Assembly (NCBI GenBank): GCA_942159475.1 | Contig: OW804096.1 | Location: 104,258,194-104,322,193, forward strand | DNA from: Sthenelais limicola | Lineage: Eukaryota > Annelida > Polychaeta > Phyllodocida > Sigalionidae | Direction of reading: 5' to 3' | DNA: 64,000 bases | Shown: positions 46,867-58,400 of the stretch, piece by piece | Position numbering within the stretch: position 1 is the first letter of the stretch | Layout: every line of letters starts with the position of its first letter | The notes under the pieces: model-generated | The model's database searches: none | Told to the model about the DNA's origin: nothing | What the model saw: only the letters and a program-made list of their open reading frames with translations | Position numbers and translations under genes: made by a program

Positions 46867-47988
46867 CTAGAAAATAAAAATAAGAATGGTCACGATACAA
46901 CAATGCAAGTGATTAAAAACAAAGTCCCGGTGATGCTGATCCCTAACCTAATATTTTAGGGCGTGTAAGTCACTTACATTCCATGGGCGTTGGCAGACTA
47001 TAAATGAGATATGTGCAATACTCTGAGTGCCAATAAAGTTCAACTTTAATTTCTAGAGCTCTCTTACAGTTACACAGTACTGCTGAGTGTTTTGTCTACT
47101 AAGTGAGAAACACCAAGGCCAAGTAAGATTAGGCCGGTTGGAACCAGATGTTTCCAAACACTTAGGCCTTGATATCATGGTATAAAACTGGAACATTAGA
47201 TAACATATATAAACGATTCGTCCAGTCACTGTCAGTAGGCCAGCTGGAGTGTTTCAGACTAACAGTGTAACACGTCCCTCAGCTGTGAATTGCAGCCTGA
47301 TGATGATCAAAAGTAAACATTGCTCCACTGGTATGGTTAATCCTGCAGGTTGATGAATAATTTATTAGAATGGCTAGGAATTGGGACAGATGCGTTTGAT
47401 CTCCGACTAATCCCCAATAGCCAATAAAGAGCGCAATAGAATATCAATAACAAGCTAAGTGTTTGGCCTCAACTTGACTCCAAAATTTGTACTAGAGGAT
47501 AGTTGCCGCCCAGGTCTCCGCATGCGCTGTCCCACCTGGGAAACGGCAGGGCAAAGACTGGTCCAGTTTGCCGGTGCACATATCGTCTGAGGGACGCTAG
47601 GCCCAGCCATCTCTCATCTAATAAGAGTCTGGGAAGCCAGACTAGAAAGCTATTAAAAACCACACCATGCACTTTTAAACTGGGCAGCCTAGACAATATA
47701 CGATAGGCAACATCAATGATTCGCCCATGGCGTTTAATTTAGTGACTACCTAAAGGCTTATAATGTTCCGACTCGAGGGCTAGAAGCGATTTGATAACCT
47801 TTGATTTTCGGCGGATGGAAAGCGGAGGCAGCCATGTTTAGCCAAAACACCAACTCCCCATCAACTAATTTTACTCCTTGCGTGATATCTACTTGATACA
47901 AACATGATCGGACCTCACTATTCGGTCATTCGAATGAGAACTACATGGCGAAGGTGACTGTGTTATAGATATCGACAAAGAACCTACC

Positions 47989-48135
47989 AAATCTGCAGGA
48001 TGATGATTTAAGTTATTCGCGCGTCCCTCAACCCTCCTTGTTCACTTTGTTCATTATCATAATGCCGCTGGTGCTCTCTAACGGCTGGATCTAAAACGGG
48101 GAGCGGTTTGTATTTCCCGCGCCGGCTTTTTCAGT
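47989..48135 (-). other. Possible first (5' UTR) exon and promoter of copy 1
   Basis: On the minus strand a GC-richer block rich in CpG leads to a GTAGGT donor at 47987-47982. Its position upstream of the shared exon and its base composition suggest a noncoding first exon and promoter. The start is not defined and no TATA box is visible, so this is inference from composition plus one donor. Confidence 0.3.
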
Positions 48136-48495
48136 CCATACCCAGCATGGATAGTCGTGGAACCAGATATTAATCATTAATCATAGGCGTATTTTACTAT
48201 TACCTATTCGTATTGGTGGAATATGAGTGTAGCTAGGCCCATTGGCCTGGGAAGTGTGTATCTCTGCGTATAAGAGTAGCGTTAAGAGAGATCAGAAAAG
48301 TGAACCCCATTTAGTATTTAGGAGGAGTTAATCGGGTCTTGAGCTCATTATGCTTTAAGCTTGTCATAGAACTATTATAATGAATAATTAAAAGTAAAGA
48401 GAAATCAATAAGAAATAGATGAAAGGGCAATCTGTATGAAAGCTCCTTAGGCGTATTTTCATGCTATGAACTTTTATTTCCCAAATCGTAAATGC

Positions 48496-48568
48496 ATGTA
48501 CATACATACATACATACATACATACATACATACATACATACATACATACATACATACATACATACATG
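48496..48568 (+). repeat. CATA tetranucleotide microsatellite
   Basis: About 17 tandem CATA units in the region upstream of copy 1. Confidence 0.95.
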
Positions 48569-50291
48569 TAATAGAATGGGACTAGAAATAGGAGAGTATT
48601 TTATTTAAAATAAATATACCAACCCAACAAAATTATTTGTTCTTACAAATTAATTCAGAAATCATCCCAATATCATTTGACTAGCGTTTTACCACTCTTC
48701 TAGTAATTTAAAGTGGCAAGAATGATATACCTCGATCATGCAACGGGCAGACAAGGTTATCTCCCTGTCTTTGATGCTAGCCTTGCTAAAGCATTACCTA
48801 CTCCTATTGAACTAGAAGTTTTTCATGCAATATAAACAGCTCTTTTTGAAAGATTCTGGGACCTGATAGATTTGCAGCCTGGTACTAAGGAATTTGTCTG
48901 AATCGCTTACAATGGTCATTTATTGGTACTCCATAAAACCTCCGCTCACCATGGTCATTTATTGGTACTTCATAAAATAAACTGGCCGCACATGCGTTAT
49001 AATTTATGACCAACTGAGAATAGGAGAAAATCTTAATCAATAATTGGTATTCAATCATATCTCGGAATTCTCAATTCAAATAGCTCAAATAGTTGTATTT
49101 GCCAGTTTGCTAGTTCCAGCGTGTTACTGTTTTAAGGGAAAATATGACTTTGTTCCTGGTTACTGATACTGGGAAGCAAAAATACAGTTTCAAAAAAATA
49201 AATAACATAGTTAGGGTCAAATATCAAAATCAAGAAATTATATTTCATTAATATGCGAATTTCTTGAAGTGGGGAATAAATAAACTTAGAAGAAAGAAGA
49301 AAACGATTTGCTTGCATTCACGGAAATAATTATGTATTCTCCTAATCTTGAGGCAGTATTCAGTATCCAGCAAGCAATGACTGCCTTGTCGAGCTCACGT
49401 TAACCCATATGAAAAACATTAAATTCAATGTAATCTCTAAACAACTGTCAGGCTTCAGCAAAGGTGATATGAATGCTAACCCCAGCCATATGTCTACATG
49501 GAAATTTATTGAAATATAATAAAAGCAGTAATAATATATAATATGGGGAAAATTCAGCATAATCAAAATCATATTTTAACAAATTGTTCAAGAGAAATGA
49601 GTAAACTCATTTCAAAAAGTAACTCTGGCCACTTGCGGTCGAGCCGTAAATTAATATATACATTGGGTCTGCAAGGACGGCCGAAGGTATAGAGATGGGA
49701 GTAGATCAGTATCACAGCCCACCGGCCTAGTCTGATATTATCTTTCTACGAAATACCATTTCGATATAATCTAAAATTATAGTTCAAAAGTGTATGTAGG
49801 CCTATACATATATCAATTATCATTAGTCATTCCATCGACCAGATATCAGACCGTTTAATTACATGCATGGGAAATTTATACAGACGTTGTTAATATATAT
49901 CCCAAATTCATGGTCATTTATAAATGTTGATATCCAGGAGCAGGGATATCACAATCGAAATATTAAAATATTGGATAGCCAGTAGAGCTATTAAAGGGTC
50001 ATGTCGGATCATTGTAGATGAAATAGATAGGCAAAAATTAATTCGATAGAGCCGGGTGTTTCCAGTTGGAACATGATATATCTCATGGTTTATTGCAGAG
50101 TAGCTCGAAGTGGATTTTACATGAATAACAGTGAACAACTAGGGTTGTCTAAAGTTGACCTAGACCAACAGGCGAGTAATAATAATGTACATAATAACAA
50201 TCTCAGCTCGAAAATTCGCCCCCAGTCCCTGGCTTGAAACCTATAAGACAGGATCCGCTCCCGCCCCCCCCCCCCCACACACACACACACA

Positions 50292-53200
50292 CTCAGGGCT
50301 AAAAAGTGTAGCCTCTTCTGTTCCAGCCTTTGAAAAGTACCCCCTTTCCGCGAATTTTCAAGGCATTTTACCCCACCCCCCTTTTTGTGGCAAAACGCGG
50401 AAAATCTGATGCTAAAAAAGACCCCTTTTTATGATTTCAAGGAATCTTGCTTAACATGATACCCATTTTACCCCTGCTCTTTTTGTGGCAAAACAGGGAA
50501 AACTTCATGCCAAAATTAAGGACCCCTTTTTTATGATTTCAGGGAGTCTTGTATAACTTAATACCATTTTCACAAACATATGTTACACCTATAGTGTAAC
50601 ACAAAAGGTAACAAAGTAATGAAGTTTAAAATATATAATCTGAACCTACTTTTGAGGGTCTAAAATTAATATGATAGACAAACTACACTCTAAGAAGAAA
50701 GGGTTCTAACAAGAACCCTTAAGGGTTCTTCGGCTTGTCGACATGGCAGAACCCCTAATGGTTCTTGTTAGAACCCTTTTTTGAGGGTTCTAAGTAGAAC
50801 CCCCGTTTCGGGAATAGGCAGGGTTCTACATAGAACCCTGGATTTGAAGAACCCTCTGGCCAAAATAGGTAGGGTTCTGTTCTACATAGAACCCCTGATT
50901 TGAAGAACCCTGAAAATGTCCGGGGTTCTTGATAGAACCTACAGTTGATTTTATTATTGTTTTTATTGCTGAAGTAACATCACTTTTCATCAATTTATTC
51001 AACATATTCCATTTCATGGCGTGGATAGTATGTTCCCTTATTCTTCAGTGGGTATTCCAGTCAATACATCCTTCCGTCCTTCTGCATTGATGTAGATCGC
51101 TCCTGTAAATAAAGTAGAAGATTTGAATATGAGTTAAATGCCCCCAGGGTTGTCATAAGTCCCTCTGCCCCGCCCCCAGACGATATATAGACACCCAAAC
51201 TGACGAAAATAAGACAGGATACCTATTTCCGTCATCTGCTAAGGCTAATAAGAAGTATCCCCTTTTACTAAAATGGTTTTACCCAGCCATACCCTGCCGT
51301 CATCAGTCCACTAGCGTTTTAGTCTCCAGTTCATTTAATATTGGAGAATGAGTAACATACATTGACTTGTTGGGTCTCACTTATTATACTTATACTTATA
51401 TATACTAGAAGATCATATTCGCACTTCACATGTCAAATTTTATAATTACAACTGTAGAACAAACGTAGTATAGTATATAAACTTACCTTGACTCCCATAC
51501 TGGTCAGTCAATTTAAAGTGTGCTTCTCTTCTGGCCGTTAGATTGAAAGTGAGTATGTACCTACCGTGCTCTCTCCCGTCCCGTGCGCTCTGCCCCGTCC
51601 AAGCGTAACTGGGTCACCTCTAGTCGGTAGGGAGAGCATTGAAGCGTGACACATACACTGACCAGTGCAGGTGCAGGTACAGGATTGCGTCACTTCATTC
51701 CCACGACCCTCCAATAATAATAAGGTGTTGCTAGGCTTGTTATGCACTGTGTGCAATGTATGCGAGGACGTCAACGCGCGGATTTTAGGAAGTGTTCTTG
51801 CTTTAGTTTAAAGTAAATGCTGATTTTTGAAGAAAGAAAATGTCTTGTGACTATCAAAAAGACCTGGACACTTTAGCTGGATTAAGATATCAGCAGAAAT
51901 TAGTGATTATTGGCTCTGATTGTACCCGCAATGCATAGTCAGTCGAACCTGCCTCTACTCAATGATCATGTCTAGTACGGCCGTCACCATACTAGAGTTA
52001 GACTTGCGCTAGCAATGCAGGTCGTGGGACTTTGAATTTGGGTACTACCATACCCCCTTTCCCAATTAAAATAATGAGCTGAGATCACCTCTGCCTGGAT
52101 TGACAGGCAGGCATAATCATTCAAAACTGATTTGTCAGCTTAGCATTTTCTATAATACTTTTGCCCCTGTATGTTAGAGGCCTTTACCCAATAGCTAAAC
52201 TTTTTTCTTAACTCTGTGGTTTTTCATAAAAACGCTCAGTAAAATAGCTTCGAATCTCAATGTAAACAAGGTGGCTTACGATGTCGTAAAACAATAACAA
52301 ACAAGAAAAAAAACCATATACTAATCTGTTCAATCTTCAGAAGTGTTTCTTTTTAACAACAGAACATCACTAACCACAGAAATTATCAAAAAATAAATAA
52401 ATATGAACATGAGCAACGTCGTAAAATCTCCGCCGTTTTTGGAAACTGAGAAACACCCGTGATCATCCTTAACTATAATTTTGAAAAATGAACAATTCAA
52501 AAAATATATTAGCTTTAAAAGGGGTTGCGAGCTGAAGGTAGGAAGTGGGTGGGTGGGTTCAAATATTATATTTAGCGCCAGCAATGGTGGCTACGAGAAG
52601 CAGAAGGAAGCTCTAGAGCAGGGGATGATGCAATAATCTCGACCAATAATCTCGACCAAGTGCACAAAGAACCCTTAAATCACTGAAGAACCCCTATGGT
52701 TCTAGATGGAACCTCCGGTGGTCCCGAAGAACCCTTTTAGGTGTTGAAGAACCCTAGGGTTCTTGGTAGAACCATGAGGTTCTATCAAGAACCCAAAAGA
52801 ACCCTTTTTTCTTAGAGTGTACCGGTACTCTAGTTTTAAATGAAACCCGGAAAACTGATGAATCTACCACTGCTGTCTACTTATTAATGAAACAGTAAAG
52901 ACACATACCCTATAGTCAACTTTTCTGCATACCATGCGTCTGCATTATATATATCCATATCTCAGCAAATTAACATTATTTAACTTTAAACATGTATACA
53001 TAAGTTGGACACTTATTGAAGGTAATAAACAAGGTATCTCCAATTTTTCTATCCAAAGCACATTTAAAATAATTAGCAATATTATTAGAAACATGCCATG
53101 AGTATGCCTATACCGTGTATATGCGATTTTGTTTGTACAAGTTTATTTATTCAGGAATTTTTTTAAAGCCAATAATTGTATAGGGTCTAGTGATATTGCC

Positions 53201-53444
53201 TTGATGCAGAAATTCTGTCATAATTATATGCTTTTCTGTGCCACAAAGTGAGTGAAAAATACCCCCTTTTCCAGCATTTCACGGATTTCACTTGCAAAAA
53301 TCCCCCCCTTTTTCAGGATTTCACGGAGTTCAGCTGCAAATTGGTACCCTTATTTCGGATTTCGCGCTCCGTGTTTGGTAGTGAAAAATGACCCCTTTCT
53401 CCGCGAAATTGGGAACAGAAGAGGCTACACTTTTTAGCCCTGAG
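50292..53444. mobile_element. Outer inverted-repeat DNA transposon, non-autonomous
   Basis: The 33 bases at 50292-50324 (CTCAGGGCTAAAAAGTGTAG..) are matched by their reverse complement at 53412-53444. Just inside both ends are degenerate direct units containing runs of C, TTTTT and CGCGAA-type text (50330-50560 and 53250-53400). No transposase ORF is present. It is interrupted by the nested element at 50686-52819. Confidence 0.78.
50686..52819. mobile_element. Nested inverted-repeat element with GGTTCT subrepeats
   Basis: Ends read CACTCTAAGAAGAAAGGGTTCT (50686) and its near-complement ending TTCTTAGAGTG (52819), flanked by TA on both sides, a possible target duplication. Many GGGTTCT/AGAACCC units lie within 250 bases of both ends. 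The interior of about 1.7 kb has no recognisable transposase, so it is non-autonomous. Confidence 0.78.
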
Positions 53445-53902
53445 TGGGGGAGCTGGGGATCCACTCAGATTCCGAAATCATGCCCTAGTTCCCATTTCTC
53501 CAGACTCCCCAACTATCTCATTGCCCTAATTATAGCCATAGGACGAGATTTCACCCAGAAATTTAGGCTGTTACTAGTATAATTACTGCATACCAGACCT
53601 CACGCGGTAATGCTAGTTCTGAAGCCATGACAGCATGCTCGATCTCTCATACCATGCGCATCTGATTCACGCATCAACACGCGCCAGAACAAGGCCCGTG
53701 TAATGGCATCATAGCAACGGGGAATCCAGATGGCAACTGAGTGCTAGTTTACAGACCTCCCCTCACCCTACAGACAGACACACAAGCTGTGTTCTAGCGC
53801 AGCACTCCATGTAGACCCGGCCCGTCTACATGGCACCAGGGACGATGGTGGGGTGGGTGGTTGTTGTTTATGGTTTGGGGGAAGTTGGAGGAAGGGAACC
53901 TA

Positions 53903-54000
53903 CAAAAACAATCCATATTTATGAAAGTAAATAGCCCAAGACTTCCATTCATTCCCATCAAATTGTGACGATACTCTGGTGCCACATACCTCTAGACCAG
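53903..54000 (-). repeat. Dispersed repeat containing CATATTTATGAAAGTAAATAG, inverted copy
   Basis: Reverse complement of 56092-56195, including CACAATTTGATGGGAATGA and the GTCTAGAGGTATGTGGCACC edge. Confidence 0.8.
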
Positions 54001-54513
54001 GCGGCGTCAGTGGCATAATTAATTATACATATATAATATATTGTATTTTTATTCAGACATCACAGTAAATACATCAGAAAGGGAAGCATCCCTCATAATT
54101 CTGTTCTTCCAGGCCTCCCCTTTAAATGAGGATACAGTGAAATAAAATTAATCATCACAATCATGTTTCAATTTAAATGTCAATTGATGTGGAGAAGGCG
54201 AATTTGAATTTTTATATTTTATATGCACTGTCTATGGGTGTCCATCAGTCATTCCGATAATGTCTGTGCAGTGCGGAGGTTGTTGTGCGTATCTCTCACC
54301 CCTTGCCACTTTATAATATGTATAATGAGAATATATTCAAAATAATTAATTTAAATTTAAACCAATATTGTTACATGGTCAGTAACTGCAGTTGTTCAAA
54401 AAGATTTAAATGGTTGTAAGTCTGATTATACGATATGTTCACAATCCTCAGGCACAACATTGCGTAATACCAAATTTGCTAGTAAATGAACAATAAGATA
54501 CAATAAACATTTT

Positions 54514-54711
54514 TTAACAATTCAAACAGTGATCCTTGGCTCGACCAATCAGGCTACTTCCGCCTTTTGCAGGCAAAAGCGTAGCTTCTTCTAAAACATT
54601 ACGAACGGCCCCCCATACATCCAAAACATCGGAACTATGGCAAGGACCGCATATAAAACACTTTACTTCAAGATTTTCCTCGGGTTTGTCACCAACCGCC
54701 GGCAAATTCAC
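54514..54711 (-). pseudogene. Unidentified Cys-rich coding remnant
   Basis: A 65-codon minus-strand frame reads like protein, with KCFICGPCHS and HCLNC Cys clusters and a DVWGAVRNVLEEA helix. No family is recognised. It sits beside LINE fragments and may belong to a repeat. Confidence 0.3.
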
Positions 54712-54840
54712 TCTATTTGGACCTACCTATACCGAACAAGCCAGTCAGAATTACTGAACGACACCGCAGAAAAAACTGCTAAATTTAGACCGACGACCAT
54801 TAAATGTTTTGAACAGACCACCATTACGTTCGCCCGTAAC

Positions 54841-55521
54841 GATGCATGAGGATTATGTTTTTCTTGCCAAGGATTATGTGTTTCTTGCCATATACAAAGT
54901 TTAATATAACTTCGTCAATTTTCTTAATCAGATCTTCACCAAAATGTATACATGCAAGGGCGTGCTGAAATACAGGGAGTAGGAACACGTTGCATATTAA
55001 TATTCTACCCTTGATGGTCAGGAATCTATTTCTCCATTCGTTTATCGTGTTTTTAGCTTTTGCTAGGAGAGATTCACTGTTTATCCTGTACATTTCCTTT
55101 TCATTTCTAGGGTTTAGAAGAGTGACACCCAATACCTTCATTTGACCAGTCCAATCGAACTGTAGCAGGTCTCTATTCGAGATAGTAATACCACCTACTA
55201 AAAAGCCCTTAGATTTGCTGGGATTCATATGTAGACCTGTCGCACATGTGAATTTATTCATTGTTCTTACCGCAGACAACAGGGAGAACTCATTCTGGAC
55301 AGTTAATGTGAGATCGTCCGCAAACTGAATAACCTTAGATTGGTGTTCACCTAAATCAATACCCTGAATGTTTTCATCCCGTCTTAAATGTTCAGACAAT
55401 TTTTCAACCACTATTAGAAACAAGGATGATGAAATGGGGTCCCCTTGTTTAACTCCTTTTTCTACTGGGAACCATTGAGATGAGAAACCGTTGCATTCAT
55501 GTGTGCTTATTAGATTTTTTT
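54841..55521 (-). mobile_element. LINE reverse transcriptase fragment (L1/Tx1-like), inverted
   Basis: On the minus strand the frame from about 55521 reads GVKQGDPISS then the catalytic QFADDLTL, followed by palm and thumb sequence ending LIKKIDEVILNFVYGKK. Order and motifs match L1/Tx1-type RT. The fragment lacks both the RT N-terminus and the element's 3' end. Its last 64 bases (54879-54942) reappear in inverted orientation at 56449-56512, where the element continues. Confidence 0.8.
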
Positions 55522-56091
55522 AATGGCTGTTTCTGTTAACAGTCTATAGAGATGAGATATAGACTGAAACAAAGACAGGATTGACCTCGAGCAATACTTT
55601 ATTAGCATATAAGACGATAACCATGGGTATGGACATGGCAACGAATGATTTATGGGTGCTTTGAATGGAAAAAGAAACATGAGGTATTATATAAGCTAAT
55701 CGCATATACCCACTAATCTATAGGCATAAACACTTATGGAAAGCTCTTTTCAACCCCTATCTTATATGATACAAAAATTTGTAAATAATCATTTGTAAGC
55801 TATTATCTAAGACATCTTGTAACTGCAGCGTTGCCGTTTTCGTGAACCCCATCAATAAATCAGACTCGTTGGTGCCATTCACTCATATCACAGCATGAAT
55901 ATTTATGTTATGAATATAATTCGCACGCATTTGCAAACTGATGTGGCCCTTTGTACCGCCTCTACTGTTAAAAGATAGCTCATATACCCCTTCCCCTGGA
56001 GGGAGACTCAGGAGAGGCAGGAGCTGCTCAGCTTGAGTTTGAATAAGTAGTAGCAGTTGGACCTTGCTAGGTGATGGACGTACCAATATTA

Positions 56092-56195
56092 ATGTCTAGA
56101 GGTATGTGGCACCAGAGCAGGCCTATCGTCACAATTTGATGGGAATGAGGGGAAGTCTTGGGCTATTTACTTTCATAAATATGGATTCTTTTAGT
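56092..56195 (+). repeat. Same dispersed repeat, plus copy
   Basis: Shares about 100 bases with 53903-54000 (inverted) and parts with 58325-58392 and 59727-59790 (direct). The inverted pair encloses about 2.1 kb that includes an inverted LINE fragment. Confidence 0.8.
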
Positions 56196-56448
56196 AGATC
56201 AACATCCTACCTGCTCCCCTCCCCCTCCTCCCGTCTCCTGACGCAATAAAATCATTTCGTTTTAGCTTTGAATCCATGTGCACACCATCACCAATATACG
56301 ACAATGGCGTTGCATTCCAGAGTCAGAGAGCTATCTTAGACATTTTGTGATTGGCTGACAGTGCGTGAGGTAGAACAGATGATTGGTGCATTGCAATTCA
56401 CCAAATGGCTTTAATTTCATTGTTAATTTCACCCAAAGTTAAATGAGA

Positions 56449-57796
56449 TGGTGAAGATCTGATTAAGAAAATTGACGAAGTTATATTAAACTTTGTATAT
56501 GGCAAGAAACACCATAACATTAGTGCAAATTTCTTGGCACAAAAGCCAGAAAATGGAGGTTTAGGGCTAAGATTAATTAAGGAAGTATATGATATAAACA
56601 GAATCATGTGGGTCCAACAAATATTGTACAAAAGAAACAGCTCATGGTTTGGAGTGCTGGAAGTGTTCCACGAGAGGAGTATTGAAAATGTGTTTTTAGG
56701 TAGATACATGCCTAGTAAATCCTTAAATGGTTTTTATAGTGATATATTCAAGATCTGGAACAAGTGTTATTTTAGCATCAAGCCAGAAAATGTAAATCAA
56801 GTCCTCAGGGAGAGAATATGGGCAAATAGGCTCATCAAGGATAAGGGCCAAATGTTATATTGGGATAACTGGATCAATCACGGCATCACAGCCGTTGGGG
56901 ATTTGTTCAACGAAAGGAAAGACTTCATGTCCTTACAGGAGTTGGCCAAGCATTATCAGTTCCGCCCATCCTTTTTCTCTAAAGAAACGCTCAAGAAGGC
57001 TATCCCAGCCGAGTGGTTTAGATTGATCAAGCAAAATGAGCCCATTCCTGGAGGTGATTCAATTAATTTCAAGATTGGAAAACATGATTTAAACTTGGTT
57101 GCATGCAACGCTAAGAAAATATATGAACAAATGATAATGAATAGAAAAACCAAACGGGAGAAGCTAAGTAAGTGGAAAGATATACTAGGTTTAACTCCAG
57201 AACAATTCGAGGAAATTGACTGGAGGGTAATCTTCAAGAGACCTTATTCTTCTGTTACCGAATCCAGGTTACACGTTTTTCAGTTTAAACTCCTACACTG
57301 GGTCATTGCATGTAACGGGTACTTAGCCCAGATCCAAGTAAAAAAGAATCCTAAATGTGATTTCTGTAGAAGAAAGGATAACATTGTACATTTTTTGGTG
57401 GAATGTCACAAAACTGGTCTACTGTGGCAAGAAATTCTGGGCTGTATTTATAATTCAGGATATCTCAATGAGGGAAAGAATAAAGAGATCATATTCAAGA
57501 AAAAAAGGGGCAAAATTTTCATTAACCCAATGGATATCCTTTTTGGTATAGAACAAACTAACCTACCATCCAAGATTGTCAACTGGATAATACTTCAGGT
57601 TAAAGCCTTCATATACAGGCAAAAATTGTTTGCAAACGGTATGATTGATTTATTGTCAACCCTATACAAACTTAAGATGAGATGCAGAGTGGTATTATAC
57701 TCTTTTAAACTACATCCTGTAAGTGCGGGAGAAAAGGTTTTATGGCAAAGAATACAGGAGGATATTAATGAGCTTATAATTGTTCATAAATCTTGA
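56449..57796 (+). mobile_element. LINE 3' half (L1/Tx1-like), plus orientation
   Basis: The frame carries on the same ORF C-terminal to the RT: LIKKIDEVILNFVYGKK at the start, QKPENGGLGLRLI, then a zinc-knuckle-like CDFCRRKDNIVHFLVEC near 57355-57405 followed by a Trp-containing stretch, as in L1/Tx1 ORF2 C-termini. It is open for 420 codons and ends at TGA 57794-57796. No endonuclease or RT core is present in this piece. Confidence 0.8.
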
Positions 57797-57824
57797 TTTT
57801 ATCCATGTACCCATACTAGACCTT

Positions 57825-57990
57825 CACTTAAGCTAACATATCCAGGTTGAATGTTGGGCCGTGTAGTGACAGCTCTACACGGCCCAACAAGTAGAGGATG
57901 AAGCTGACGGACCCGGGCGAGGTTTGAACACTCAACCTTCACGCCTGCAGTCCAGTGCTCTAGCCGCTGAGCTACGGAATTGGAAGTAGC
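57825..57990 (-). repeat. tRNA-derived SINE-like element with hairpin
   Basis: On the minus strand GTAGCTCAGCGGCTAGAGC (57975-57957) is a good tRNA A box and GTGTTCAAACCTC (about 57931-57919) a weak B box, spaced as in a tRNA. The acceptor stem does not pair and no CCA-type end follows, so it is a SINE head rather than a gene. A perfect 15-base stem (57852-57866 with 57875-57889, loop 8) lies in its body. Confidence 0.68.
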
Positions 57991-58319
57991 AGAGAGGTTG
58001 AACTTTGCTAGTGATATGAGTAGGGCCAAACCATGCGTAGTGGTGGAAAGTGGCCGAAATCGTTGATTCTACAGCTCTGCGGACATCGGCCTTAGACAAG
58101 CAGTAGGAGAATAGTCGGGGTGAGGGGATGGCGGGACTGGAATTGTTCGTCACATGGGTTTTTTAAAAGTTAGATGCAATCTACCGGCAAGCTCTCTCCT
58201 ACCTTGTCCCAACCGTGGGAGGTCGGTGCGACTGCACCAAATCTCAGGGGAGTTCCAGAGACGGCAACATAGGTGCTGCCACTGAGGTCGCTTATCGTCC
58301 AGATGTGTGTGTGGCAAGT

Positions 58320-58400
58320 AGGACTATCGTCACAATTTGATGGGAATGAAGGGAAGACTTGGGCTATTTACTTTCATAAATATGGAATGTTTTTGTACGT
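58320..58400 (+). repeat. Same dispersed repeat, third copy
   Basis: ACTATCGTCACAATTTGATG and CTATTTACTTTCATAAATAT are shared with 56092-56195. A shorter fourth copy lies at 59727-59790. Confidence 0.75.

Noticed and set aside
54536..54849. Overlapping plus-strand ORFs
   Set aside because: They mirror the more protein-like minus-strand frame at 54514-54711 and have no recognisable motif.
57905..57990. Functional tRNA gene
   Set aside because: The A box is good, but acceptor and T stems do not pair and the B box is weak.
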